Shown here piece after piece: positions 37,308 through 46,011 of a stretch of DNA of 64,000 nt. The stretch covers positions 3,560,199 to 3,624,198 of the forward strand of contig CM001633.1 in assembly GCA_000309945.1 (NCBI GenBank). Reading direction: 5' to 3'. The notes under the pieces are model-generated. The model had not been told where the DNA came from. It ran no database searches and saw only the letters and a program-made list of their open reading frames with translations. Within the stretch, counting starts at the first letter, position 1. Every line of letters starts with the position of its first letter. Made by a program: the position numbers and the translations under genes. The stretch comes from Leptolyngbyaceae cyanobacterium JSC-12 (GTDB lineage Bacteria; Cyanobacteriota; Cyanobacteriia; Leptolyngbyales; Leptolyngbyaceae).

Positions 37308-38426
37308 TTGTTGCAACACTTCCAGCCGATCGCTGCGATCGCCACGACTCTGATTGGTGCACATCATCTTCTACCCTTTATCCAGTCCCAATCGATAACG
37401 CTTTGGGTACCTCCATTGGTAACCAGTATTGCAGGTGCACAAACCTATTCAGGCTCGCTGAAAGAGCATATACAGACGTTGTGGGCATCTCATCGAAGTT
37501 TGGTATTTTGTTTAGCAACAGATGCCGTTGTGCGCTTAATTGCTCCTCTCTTGCCCGATAAGGCAACTGATCCAGCCGTAGTAGTTGTGGATGAAACAGG
37601 ACAATTTGTCATTCCGGTGTGTGGCGGGCATCAGAGGAGAGCCGATCAGCTGGCTCGCTTGATTGCGGTTTCGATTGAGGCAACTCCCGTGTTAAGGGGG
37701 GTAGCCAACCGAGCACAGCTACCTGGCATCGATGTGCTGGGAATTCCCTTTGGTTGGGTGAAGGGGGAAGGGAACTGGACAGGCGTGAGTGCGGCGATCT
37801 CCCGTGGAGAATTGGTGCAAGTGTCTCAGGAAGCAGGGTCAGATTTGTGGTGGAAGGGACTGCCACTGGAGCATCCATTCAGGATAGGGGAATCCCACGG
37901 AGCACAAGTCTGGATCGGACCAACTCGACAAACACCAGATGACAAAGTCCCAATGGTGCAATGGCATCCCCGTGTGCTCTGGGTAGGGGTTGGCTGTGAG
38001 CGAGGCGCCCCCAAAGTTGTAATTGAGCAGGCAGTACAGACAGTGTTTCGAGACTATCGTCTGGCAGAAGCTGCGATCGCGGGGATTGCTACCCTGGATC
38101 TCAAAGCAGATGAAGCGGGACTACTGGCATTCTGTCAGGAACGGCACCTGCCATTGCGCTGTTTCTCAGCCGCTGATTTGCGATCAGTCACTGTCCCCAA
38201 TCCTTCCCAAATAGTGGAAGCAAAAGTTGGAACGCCCAGTGTGGCAGAAGCCGCCGCCATTCTAGCCAGCCAATCCCCATCTCCCATCCCCCTCGCCCAC
38301 TCCCCACTCCTCAATGCCCCAATCTCTCCATTACGGGTACCTAAACAAATCTTCCGCCTACCTGATCAACCTGGTGCTGTCACGATCGCAGTTGCTCAAG
38401 CCGCACAAGAGTACACAGGGCATTAG
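37308..38426 (+). CDS. cbiG: Cobalamin biosynthesis CbiG domain (5' part of broken cbiG-cobJ fusion)
   Basis: This 372-residue product covers the CbiG domains, which open the lactone ring of cobalt-precorrin-5A in B12 synthesis. Seen are FCLATDAVVRLIAPLLPDKA, VVVVDETGQFVIPVCGGHQRR and, in the C-terminal CobE-like part, VLWVGVGCERGAPKVVIEQA. The start is a TTG; no better codon is apparent. The ORF stops at TAG (38424-38426), and the very next codons in the same frame read GNLWLVGTGPGQLNPM, the start of CobJ. This gene was therefore very likely a single CbiG-CobJ fusion, as I recall in other cyanobacteria. A C-rich repeat encodes the linker SPSPIPLAHSPLLNAP at about residues 325-340. Confidence 0.85.
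   Translation: MLQHFQPIAAIATTLIGAHHLLPFIQSQSITLWVPPLVTSIAGAQTYSGSLKEHIQTLWASHRSLVFCLATDAVVRLIAPLLPDKATDPAVVVVDETGQFVIPVCGGHQRRADQLARLIAVSIEATPVLRGVANRAQLPGIDVLGIPFGWVKGEGNWTGVSAAISRGELVQVSQEAGSDLWWKGLPLEHPFRIGESHGAQVWIGPTRQTPDDKVPMVQWHPRVLWVGVGCERGAPKVVIEQAVQTVFRDYRLAEAAIAGIATLDLKADEAGLLAFCQERHLPLRCFSAADLRSVTVPNPSQIVEAKVGTPSVAEAAAILASQSPSPIPLAHSPLLNAPISPLRVPKQIFRLPDQPGAVTIAVAQAAQEYTGH
38273..38330 (+). repeat. C-rich heptad repeat inside cbiG
   Basis: Successive units TCCCCAT CTCCCAT CCCCCTC GCCCACT CCCCACT keep a period of seven through the coding region. They are translated as a Pro/Ser-rich linker between the CbiG and CobJ parts. Confidence 0.7.
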
Positions 38427-38826
38427 GGAAACTTATGGTTGGTGGGAACAGGACCTGGACAGCTAAACCCGATGACAGCAGCGGTCAAGGCAGCGATCGT
38501 GCAGGCAGATGTAGTCATCGGCTATTCTCTCTACATTGAGTTGATTGCAGTCTTGCTACGTCCAGGACAGATTATGGAAACCCCGCCGATCCCGCAAGAG
38601 CAACAACAGGCAGAACGGGCGATCGCCCTGGCTGACTGGGGCTTATCAGTTACGGTTGTGTCATCCGGCGATTGCGGTATTTACGGCGCTTGCCGAGTTT
38701 GTCCACTATCCTATTGATAGGCTCACAACGGTTTTAATCGGCAACCAGAGTACCCGCATCTATGCTGATTGGATGATTACGCCTTGTGGATACCTGGGGT
38801 TCGATCGCCCTCAACCTTTAGATTAG
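38427..38826 (+). pseudogene. cobJ: cobJ (precorrin-3B C17-methyltransferase) remnant
   Basis: The first part, in frame with cbiG after its amber stop, reads LWLVGTGPGQLNPM through VVSSGDCGIYG, the N-terminal third of CobJ. After GIYG the frame runs into an early stop (38716-38718). In the +1-shifted frame the CobJ C-terminus appears instead: LAEFVHYPIDRLTTVLIGN, STRIYADWMITPCGYLGFDRP. About 110-120 residues between these parts are missing, judged against the family's roughly 250 residues. The junction lies in TTTACGGCGCTTGCC. The gene therefore carries a nonsense codon, an internal deletion and a frameshift. Start TTG 38439 would give only a 92-residue fragment. Confidence 0.88.
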
Positions 38827-38831
38827 CAACG

Positions 38832-39380
38832 ATGACTTTAAACCACTCTCCCAAACTAAATGGTTCGCTTCTACGGCAATGGCTGATGGCGCTAGTAGGG
38901 GCGATCGCTCTCCTACTTATCACACTCCCAGTTCAAGCAGTTCCCACTGGAGCCAAATTTTCCCAGCAATATGCCCCACCCCCTTCTTACAGCAATGCCG
39001 AACTAGCTGATCAAGACTTTTCCGGGCAGATTCTGCGCGTAGCAGAGTTCTCCAATGCCAATCTTAATCGGGTGAACTTTACCAACGCCGACCTTAGAGG
39101 AGCCGTGATGAGTGCCTCTACGATGGTAGATACCTCGTTGCATGGTGCTGACTTAACTCAAGCCATGCTGGATCAGGTCAAGATGATCCGAACAGATCTC
39201 AGCGATGCCATCCTGGCAAACACTATTTTGCTTAGAACCACCTTTGAAAACATCAACCTGGAAGGTGCAGATTTCACTGATGCCATTTTGGACGGTGCCC
39301 AGGTTAAAGCATTGTGCCAGTTTGCCAGCGGAGCGAATTCCAAAACTGGAGTTTCTACTCGCGATTCGTTGGGATGCTAA
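38832..39380 (+). CDS. Exported pentapeptide-repeat protein (likely thylakoid lumen)
   Basis: This 182-residue protein has a signal peptide (hydrophobic LMALVGAIALLLITLPVQA, cleavage after VQA). It is followed by pentapeptide repeats: AELADQDFSGQ, AEFSNANLNRVNFTNADLRG, ADLTQAMLDQVKMIRTDLSD, ANLEGAD-type units such as INLEGADFTDAILDGA. The C-terminal tail has two Cys, LCQFASG and DSLGC, that could form a disulfide. Proteins of this kind occur in the lumen of cyanobacteria and chloroplasts, function unclear. The ATG at 38832 is six bases after the cobJ remnant. Confidence 0.85.
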   Translation: MTLNHSPKLNGSLLRQWLMALVGAIALLLITLPVQAVPTGAKFSQQYAPPPSYSNAELADQDFSGQILRVAEFSNANLNRVNFTNADLRGAVMSASTMVDTSLHGADLTQAMLDQVKMIRTDLSDAILANTILLRTTFENINLEGADFTDAILDGAQVKALCQFASGANSKTGVSTRDSLGC

Positions 39381-39499
39381 ACCACCTCCAGCTAGAGACC
39401 CAGAGTTTCCTCTAAGAGAAACTACAGTTCCAGACTTGAAAGCGACTTAAATCAGCGTGCCAGCAAGCCGTCATAATCAGACTCATAGTCAGAAATCCA

Positions 39500-40702
39500 A
39501 TGTTTAACTCGCCCGCAAATCCTCAACCCAACACACCACTTGCACCTCTAGCAACTCAACGCCGAGTCGTTGGAGTGATTGGAGGAGGTCAGCTTGCTTG
39601 GATGATGGCAGAGGCAGCGAAATCTTTAAAGATTGATTTGGTTGTACAAACGCCAAGCGATCGCGATCCGGCAGTAGCAATTGCCACTCAAACGATTCTG
39701 GCTCCTGTTGCCGATGCTCAGGCAACCGCCCGACTTGCTTCCCAATGTGATGTTATTACCTTTGAAAATGAATTTGTTGATCTGGAAGCCCTGCATCAAC
39801 TTGCTGACCAGGGTGTTTGTTTTCGTCCTAGTTTAGATGCATTAGACCCACTACTAGATAAGTTTCACCAGCGATCGTTTCTCAAGCAGCTTGGTCTCCC
39901 AACTCCGTCGTTTACCGCGGTAACTACCGATGACCTGAAAGCAACAACTCTCCATACGTTTCCGCTGGTGCTCAAAACTCGGCGACATGGGTATGACGGG
40001 CAAGGAACATTCATTGTGCAAAATACAGCAGAACTGGACGCCATTTTGCCGGGCTTGAACACGGTTCCGCTACTGCTAGAAGAATTTGTGCCATTTGAGC
40101 GAGAGTTGGCAGTAATGGCAGCCCGATCGCTGGCAGGGGAGGTGGTGATTTATCCAGTGGTAGAAACCGCACAGAAACAGCAAGTGTGTCGCTGGGTCAT
40201 CGCACCGGCAGAAGTTTCGGACTTGGTAGTAGACCAAGTGAAGGCTATCGCCGAAGCAATCCTCACTAACTTGCAAGTGGTCGGGATTTTTGGCATTGAA
40301 CTATTCCTGACGACGGAGGGCACTGTGTTAGTCAACGAGATTGCTCCCCGCACACACAATTCTGGACACTTTACTCTGGATGCTTGCAAAACTTCGCAGT
40401 TTGAACAGCAACTTCGAGCAGTTTGCGGCTTGCCACTGGGTAGCCCAGCCATGCTTGCAGATGGCGCAGTGATGGTGAATTTGCTAGGTTATGAAGACTC
40501 TCATAGCGACTATGCCGAAAAGCGTCAGCAATTAGCGGCTCTAAATAATGCCCATGTGTATTGGTATGGCAAAGCAGAATCTCATCCTGGACGAAAGTTG
40601 GGACACGTTACCATATTGCTAAACTATCAGCCAGGTGAAACTATCCGGCAACAAGCGATCGCACAACTTCAAACGATTGAATCGATCTGGTATTCCTCTT
40701 GA
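39500..40702 (+). CDS. purK: 5-(carboxyamino)imidazole ribonucleotide synthase (PurK)
   Basis: PurK carboxylates AIR to N5-CAIR using ATP and bicarbonate in purine synthesis. The protein is 400 residues, an ATP-grasp enzyme. Motifs include VVGVIGGGQLAWMMAEAAK, FENEFVDLEAL, KTRRHGYDGQGTFIV, LLLEEFVPFERELAVMAARS and the C-terminal VNEIAPRTHNSGHFTLDAC. A 25-residue N-terminal extension, NSPANPQPNTPLAPLATQRR, precedes the fold. It is not linked to purL or purF, which are 35 kb away in this window. Confidence 0.96.
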   Translation: MFNSPANPQPNTPLAPLATQRRVVGVIGGGQLAWMMAEAAKSLKIDLVVQTPSDRDPAVAIATQTILAPVADAQATARLASQCDVITFENEFVDLEALHQLADQGVCFRPSLDALDPLLDKFHQRSFLKQLGLPTPSFTAVTTDDLKATTLHTFPLVLKTRRHGYDGQGTFIVQNTAELDAILPGLNTVPLLLEEFVPFERELAVMAARSLAGEVVIYPVVETAQKQQVCRWVIAPAEVSDLVVDQVKAIAEAILTNLQVVGIFGIELFLTTEGTVLVNEIAPRTHNSGHFTLDACKTSQFEQQLRAVCGLPLGSPAMLADGAVMVNLLGYEDSHSDYAEKRQQLAALNNAHVYWYGKAESHPGRKLGHVTILLNYQPGETIRQQAIAQLQTIESIWYSS

Positions 40703-41112
40703 CAGACTAAGGAATTATAGGTTTAGTCAAAATGCTACAGACAAGTCGAATTCCTGAAACCTAAGTCTGAATAGGCGTTCTGACCCACCTTTGCCATATT
40801 TCATACAGCTACGGCTATAAATCTCTATCGAACGTTAGATCTTCCTAACATTTTAGTTCGGTTATCTTCCCCTATCGGTCGTACTTTCTCCGAAAAAGCT
40901 TGCCCTAAGATTGAAGTATGGTAATATCAAAACCTGGAATCTCAACCACAACAGTTGCAATCAACCGCATTAAGCGAAACGTAGAGAGCAAAATGTAGAT
41001 TTCATTGCAACGAGACAGCATCTAAAGTTCGTGAATTGTAGTTTGGAACTGTTTTCAAGAACTTTTAGAGATGTGTTAGGAAGTCCTCACGTAAATTTTT
41101 GAAAATTCATTC
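40703..41112. other. Intergenic region before the DUF4327 gene
   Basis: This 410-bp, AT-rich stretch must contain the promoter of the DUF4327 gene. I see no hairpin, small ORF with a ribosome-binding site, or known cyanobacterial small RNA motif in it. Confidence 0.5.
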
Positions 41113-41352
41113 ATGGTCACAATAAGCAATATGACCCAGCAGGTTACTCACCCGATGGTTAAGCTGCAACGGCAAGTTCAAAAACTTGTCGATTCAAAAC
41201 TGCTTAAACCAACTGATAGTATTTGGAAAATTGCTTTGCTCTACGGAGACGATTGGGCATTTTGGAAGCAAGAATTGTTGGCTTACGATTTCACAATGCA
41301 AGACCCAGTGAGCGAATTGTTGCTGGTAGAAAGCTGGGACGATGAAGAATGA
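41113..41352 (+). CDS. DUF4327 family protein
   Basis: This small protein of 73-79 residues matches the cyanobacterial DUF4327 pattern: VTHPMVKLQRQVQKLVDSKL, SIWKIALLYGDDWAFWKQEL and the C-terminal ELLLVESWDDEE. Function is unknown. The start may be 41113 or the in-frame ATG at 41131 (MTQQ). It converges on the kinase gene, with 4 bp between the stops. Confidence 0.85.
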   Translation: MVTISNMTQQVTHPMVKLQRQVQKLVDSKLLKPTDSIWKIALLYGDDWAFWKQELLAYDFTMQDPVSELLLVESWDDEE

Positions 41353-41356
41353 TGAT

Positions 41357-42652
41357 TCATCCCAGGCAGTTTTTTAAGGCATGGATCAATTCTTTTGCAG
41401 TTTGATAACGGTTTGCTGGATCAAGTTCTGTAGTACGCCAGATTACAAGCTGTAACCTGCGAGAAAGCCCTTCGATCTTGTCTAATCCTAATCGATTGGA
41501 TGAGTGTTCTTGTCGCTGTAACCGCAGGGGACTCATTCCAGTTAGCAGGAAAATTAAACTTGGACCAATTGAGTACAAGTCAGACTGTATCACTGGACGC
41601 CCTTGCACTTGCTCAGGTGCGCTGTAACCTTCTGCACCAATACGAGTACCAGGAGCAAGTCCGGCTGCTTTCACAGCACCAAAATCCAGGACAACAATAC
41701 GCTTATCTACATTACGAACCAGCAGATTGCCAGGTTTAATGTCTCGATGAATGATTGGGGTAGGGCGGTTGTGCAAGTACTCTAGCACTTCACAGGTTTG
41801 AATCATCCAGGTGATCGCCTGCTCCATTGGCACAGGTCCCTGCTGACGTACCTGCTTTTCTAGATCACGACCGTGAATTAGCTCCATCACCAGATACTTT
41901 TTGTCATTTTCTATAAAAAAGTCGTAATACTGGGGAATACCAGGATGGTTGAGTGTCTTTAATGTCCTTGCTTCCCGCTCAAACAGTTCTTGAGCTTTGG
42001 GAATACGGGCGATATCGGTATTCATTTCTTTTAAGACCTGCAATTTGCCTGGTGGTACTCCAGACGAATCAGCCCTTTCTGTCGGGTTCCATACGAGATA
42101 AGTCGTACCCATCCCGCCGCGTCCTAAAACCCGCAAAATTTGGTACTCACGGACTGTTTTCTCTACCCGAATCGGTTGCCCACAGTGGATGCAAAACAAA
42201 TTATCGGGTGGATTTCCCATATGGGTACAGCAGGTAGGAGCGATAGATTGAATTGGATCTAGAGGCGTTGAAGAGGCTGCAACATGTTGAGTGGGAGTGG
42301 AAATTGCAAGCGGCGATCGCCTATTCAACTGAAATCGCAAAATAGGTCCATCCTGAGCTAGTTGAATCAAGGTATCGTCTTCTAAGAGACTTTGGGCGAT
42401 CGCTTCCCCATTAACGAATGTGCCATTAGCACTGTGATTAATTAACTGCCAGGCTTGAACAGGGTCCTGACTTCCTGCCCGTCTAGGTAACTCCACCCTC
42501 CGCAATTCCGCATGAAACCGCGAAACAATAGGATTGTTGAGAATGACATGATTTTCTGGAGCACGTCCAAGCCGAATTGGGGTTTGTTGCTCAAAGCGCC
42601 AGTGCCGCAGCGGTTTTGATTCTTGAGGATGCAGAAGGGTGAGCGTAACCAT
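41357..42652 (-). CDS. FHA-zinc-ribbon Ser/Thr protein kinase
   Basis: This protein of about 431 residues has three parts. An N-terminal FHA domain (about 5-100) shows IRLGRAPENHVILNNPIVSR. A zinc-ribbon follows (TCCTHMGNPPDNLFCIHCGQ). The C-terminal Hanks-type kinase has the Gly loop LGRGGMGTTYLVW, catalytic loop IIHRDIKPGNLLVRN near residue 302 and VVLDFGAVKAAG. All key kinase residues are present. ORF extensions to 42682 or 42697 exist, but MVTLTLLHP matches the start I remember for this family. It lies 65 bp after the PP2C phosphatase gene on the same strand; the two form a kinase-phosphatase pair. Confidence 0.92.
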   Translation of the reverse strand: MVTLTLLHPQESKPLRHWRFEQQTPIRLGRAPENHVILNNPIVSRFHAELRRVELPRRAGSQDPVQAWQLINHSANGTFVNGEAIAQSLLEDDTLIQLAQDGPILRFQLNRRSPLAISTPTQHVAASSTPLDPIQSIAPTCCTHMGNPPDNLFCIHCGQPIRVEKTVREYQILRVLGRGGMGTTYLVWNPTERADSSGVPPGKLQVLKEMNTDIARIPKAQELFEREARTLKTLNHPGIPQYYDFFIENDKKYLVMELIHGRDLEKQVRQQGPVPMEQAITWMIQTCEVLEYLHNRPTPIIHRDIKPGNLLVRNVDKRIVVLDFGAVKAAGLAPGTRIGAEGYSAPEQVQGRPVIQSDLYSIGPSLIFLLTGMSPLRLQRQEHSSNRLGLDKIEGLSRRLQLVIWRTTELDPANRYQTAKELIHALKNCLG

Positions 42653-42717
42653 TGGAGGCAACAGCCAGGTGGATGAGGGCATGCATCCATTAAACACGGG
42701 TTTAAGCCATTGCGGAT

Positions 42718-44736
42718 TTATCGGAGATGTTCCAGGCTGGGACGCACTTTAGCACGAATGGCGATCGCGGTCACGTTATCATGCCCATTGTATTGATTCG
42801 CTAGCTCAATCAGCTCACTCACACCCTTATCAAGATTGGTTTGCGAGCTAAGTAGTGGTTGAACATGGCTTTCCCAATGCTTTTCCAAGAGATCATTATC
42901 TGATAAGCCATCGGAGCAAAGCAGCAGCAACATATCCTCGCTCAGTTCAAAAAACTGAATATCAGGTTTGACAAAGTGTTCATCCCTTGGTCCAAGTGCC
43001 TGAGTGAGCTGGTAAGCATCGGGGCGAGAATACGCGGCTTGGGGATCAATCCCTCGCTGAATTTCCCGTTGCCCTACTTCGTGGTCTGTCGTGACTTGTT
43101 CTAATCCACGTTTGCGAGTGAAGCGATAAAGACGGCTATCTCCGACGTGGGCAACTGCCACATCCGTGTCATAAATCAGCACAACTACGAGAGTCGTCCC
43201 CATGCGTCCACTGCCCGATCGCGCATGCTGCTGATTGACATCGAAAATCGCTTTATTAGCGTGCAACACGGCTTCTGTTATCGTAGCAGCGTCGGGCATT
43301 TCATCGTTGCCAGTTCCAGGAAAGGGATTTTGCTGCCACTTTTCTTTGAAGTAATTGCGAATAGTATCTACTGCCAATGCACTGGCAACTTCCCCGCCAG
43401 CATGTCCTCCCATACCATCACACAAGATATACAGATTGCGAGCATGGAGCGTTTTGCCAGACGGGCTTTCTAGCTTAACGACCTGAGTTTCGATACCAAA
43501 ATAGTCTTCGTTATGTTCCCGCTGCCGTCCAACATCAGTTCGCCCTACTTCTTCTAGATTGAATAGTTGCATTGGCAGAACGATGGTGGGCATATCATCA
43601 CTGTCAAGCTGGGTATCGTCCTCTTCTTCGTCCGTGGACATTTCCAGGCGGGTTGGAGCATTCGCAGTGCTCATGTCAGCCGTTCCTAAAGAACAGGGCG
43701 ATTGCTGAAAGCCGAAGTGATCATCTACGGAAGATTCTGAAGCAGTAGAGGTAGTGGGCTGCGGTTGCAGGGTTTGGGCGATCGCTTCAATCCGCGCCTG
43801 GACTGCTTCCACAGTGGCTAATTTTTGGTCTTCCACATCTACCAGCAATTGAGAAAAGACTTCAACACACGTCTTTTGCGACTCAGCAAACATCATCCGC
43901 CACATCCGCCCCAGTTCTTGCAGCGGCAGGGCATCGTCCGTTGGGTTCCAGTACAACCGTTGAAGACACAAAACCTGGTCTTCCAAATTGATTCGAAGAT
44001 TATTCAACACTAATAAACTTTGCTGGCATCTCCAGGGTTCCATGGCATCCCAAAGTTCCACCATTTGATATAACCAATGCAAGATTTGCAATGTTGGCGG
44101 CACGGCTTCATCGTCTTGCCATATATCCACTAAAGTTGGGTAACATGAACGGTCTTCTAGCAAAAGCACCGTTTGCTGTTCTGACTGCCAGGCATTATGG
44201 ATTGCTGGCAAAGCGTGATAAAGCTGACTATTAAGAGCAATATAGGGCTGGGCGATCGCAGGTAGTGAAAGCGCTTCCATCGAGTCGGTCCAGGGATTCG
44301 TATCCACAAAATCTTCATTGAGGAGATTTTGGGAGAAATCGTTGGGGGCATCATCAAGATTCTTCAACACCAACGCTTCTAGCACAGAAAGCTGGAATGG
44401 CTGACAATCCAGGACAAGACCCTGTTGCTCTCCAAGTTCATTTGGAGGGGAGAAAGGTTCGAGAATTTGATAGCGTTGCTGCAAATCCAGGTAACCACTA
44501 AAGCCAATGGACGCTTGCGGCATTGACGGCAGGGGTTCGAGAGCACTTGGATTAGGAGCAATAATCGCCCACCAAACAACACCCGCTTCAGCACCACACT
44601 CACCGCAGTTCATCTGATCAAACGGCACCAGTTCACCACACTCGGCACATGTGTTCTGTGTCAAGGAAGTGCCACATCGTTGACAGAATTTATTATCTGT
44701 AGGATTTTCAAACTGACATTGGGGACAGATCAGCAT
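42718..44736 (-). CDS. PP2C phosphatase with zinc ribbons and pseudokinase-like middle
   Basis: This 672-residue protein starts with two zinc-ribbon motifs (CPQCQFENPTDNKFCQRCG and CAECGELVPFDQMNCGECG, residues 3-50). The middle (about 75-330) resembles a kinase fold with lost catalytic motifs. After VLLLEDRSCYPTLVDIW comes a helical part, ILHWLYQMVELWDAMEPWR, then QQSLLVLNNLRIN where HRD is expected. A Ser/Thr/Asp-rich linker leads to an active-looking PP2C domain (about 400-665) with DGMGGHAGGEVAS, GRMGTTLVVV, VAHVGDSRLYRF and LLCSDGLSDN. The pseudokinase reading is inference. The ATG at 44736 is used; the longer ORF start at 44823 is unlikely. Confidence 0.9.
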   Translation of the reverse strand: MLICPQCQFENPTDNKFCQRCGTSLTQNTCAECGELVPFDQMNCGECGAEAGVVWWAIIAPNPSALEPLPSMPQASIGFSGYLDLQQRYQILEPFSPPNELGEQQGLVLDCQPFQLSVLEALVLKNLDDAPNDFSQNLLNEDFVDTNPWTDSMEALSLPAIAQPYIALNSQLYHALPAIHNAWQSEQQTVLLLEDRSCYPTLVDIWQDDEAVPPTLQILHWLYQMVELWDAMEPWRCQQSLLVLNNLRINLEDQVLCLQRLYWNPTDDALPLQELGRMWRMMFAESQKTCVEVFSQLLVDVEDQKLATVEAVQARIEAIAQTLQPQPTTSTASESSVDDHFGFQQSPCSLGTADMSTANAPTRLEMSTDEEEDDTQLDSDDMPTIVLPMQLFNLEEVGRTDVGRQREHNEDYFGIETQVVKLESPSGKTLHARNLYILCDGMGGHAGGEVASALAVDTIRNYFKEKWQQNPFPGTGNDEMPDAATITEAVLHANKAIFDVNQQHARSGSGRMGTTLVVVLIYDTDVAVAHVGDSRLYRFTRKRGLEQVTTDHEVGQREIQRGIDPQAAYSRPDAYQLTQALGPRDEHFVKPDIQFFELSEDMLLLLCSDGLSDNDLLEKHWESHVQPLLSSQTNLDKGVSELIELANQYNGHDNVTAIAIRAKVRPSLEHLR

Positions 44737-45315
44737 AGGTGCTTTCCTTAATTCCCAGACGGTCAGACCCATCCACACCCAGCTTAAAGAATAGTGGATG
44801 GTGCGAGGAGACGATTGGTACACCTGTTGAATTGACTATAAAAGAGTTCGCAACAGGAGAGAATGTTTTGCGGTTCAACTTTTTGACCTGCTTTACTTTT
44901 TGTTGTGAGTGATAAATTATGCAAAAGATGATCGCACAATCTATACGAGGTTTGTGCAGCCTTCTCCACATAAGGACTCAGCCCTGAGTTCTTAACTTGT
45001 CAAATGCTCACCTGATTGCCTACCGAAAAGTCTCAAAACACAGAGTTTAGCTTATTTAAGCAGGATTCGCTAAGTAAATCGTCTGTCTACAGGTTATTTG
45101 AAGTTTTGTAGATTGCATTGTTTTTCACGAAAGAAGTAGTTTGACATGTACTTAACGGGTTACATTTGGCGGTCGTATTCTTCATTAAACGCTCAGTATC
45201 CTCAAGATTTCAGGATTTTTTTTGGAAGAATTCTAAAATACACCTCTAATGATCGCAACATTCTCCTTTGATAACCCCTTAATAAATAAGGATACCTACG
45301 AGTCACGGTTTCTTA
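44737..45315. other. Intergenic region upstream of the PP2C gene
   Basis: This 579-bp gap between the 3' end of the pseudouridine synthase gene and the PP2C start is AT-rich. Short ORFs in it lack ribosome-binding sites and protein-like composition. It should carry the promoter of the PP2C-kinase pair. No RNA gene is recognised. Confidence 0.5.
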
Positions 45316-45963
45316 TCACTTTAGTTTTAATTGCTTTTCTAACACATTCAGTTCTTCTGGTATCAAATTTCGCCACTGCCCCGGTTCTAACCCAGTTAAG
45401 CAAAGGTTAGCAATCCTCACTCGTACTAACCGTAGGGTAGGAAAGCCGACAGCCGCAGTCATCCGGCGAACTTGGCGATTGCGCCCTTCCGTAAGGGTTA
45501 TTTCCAGCCATGCTGTGGGAATATGCTTACGGAATCGAATTGGTGGGTCACGCGGCGGCAGTAATGGTTCATTTTCTAACAGTACGACTTCTGCTGGGCG
45601 AGTTCGATAGGTTTGAATCTCTACACCCTGGCGAAGTTGCTGAATCGCCATTTCATCAGGAATGCGCTCTACTTGCACCCAGTAGGTGCGGGGGTGCTGA
45701 AATTTGGGATTAATTAATCGATGGTGCAGTTCGCCATGATTAGTCAGTAGCAATAACCCTTCACTATCATGATCCAACCGTCCCACTGGGTAAATATCTG
45801 GCAGAGAGATATAGTCTTTTAAGGTAGGACGAGCAGACGTTTGAGTAGAGTCATCTGTTGAGCGATCGCTTGTGAATTGGCAAAGAACGTTATAGGGCTT
45901 ATAGAACAACAGATACCGATAAGAAGAACGCTTGACAAAACGCTGCCTGCGGCGATGACTCAT
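45316..45963 (-). CDS. rluE: RsuA/RluE-type pseudouridine synthase
   Basis: This rRNA pseudouridine synthase has about 215 residues. The catalytic motif is [20 protein letters not shown] (catalytic Asp in RLDHDSEG). [14 protein letters not shown] near the start and [20 protein letters not shown] near the end define the RsuA/RluE family. No S4 domain precedes it, which fits RluE (E. coli 23S U2457) best; the target here is inferred. The start ATG at 45963 is used in preference to the ORF start at 45987. It follows the four-gene surface operon by 48 bp and may be read through from it. Confidence 0.9.
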   Translation of the reverse strand: MSHRRRQRFVKRSSYRYLLFYKPYNVLCQFTSDRSTDDSTQTSARPTLKDYISLPDIYPVGRLDHDSEGLLLLTNHGELHHRLINPKFQHPRTYWVQVERIPDEMAIQQLRQGVEIQTYRTRPAEVVLLENEPLLPPRDPPIRFRKHIPTAWLEITLTEGRNRQVRRMTAAVGFPTLRLVRVRIANLCLTGLEPGQWRNLIPEELNVLEKQLKLK

Positions 45964-46011
45964 CCTGACCCAACCTGTACAGCTCAATGTGAACGAATTC
46001 CTCCTTCCAGA

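Noticed and set aside
40921-41001. 26-residue ORF upstream of the DUF4327 gene
   Set aside because: No ribosome-binding site or recognisable pattern.
44737-44971. N-terminal extension of the PP2C ORF and another minus ORF upstream
   Set aside because: The zinc ribbon begins right after the ATG at 44736; upstream residues look random.
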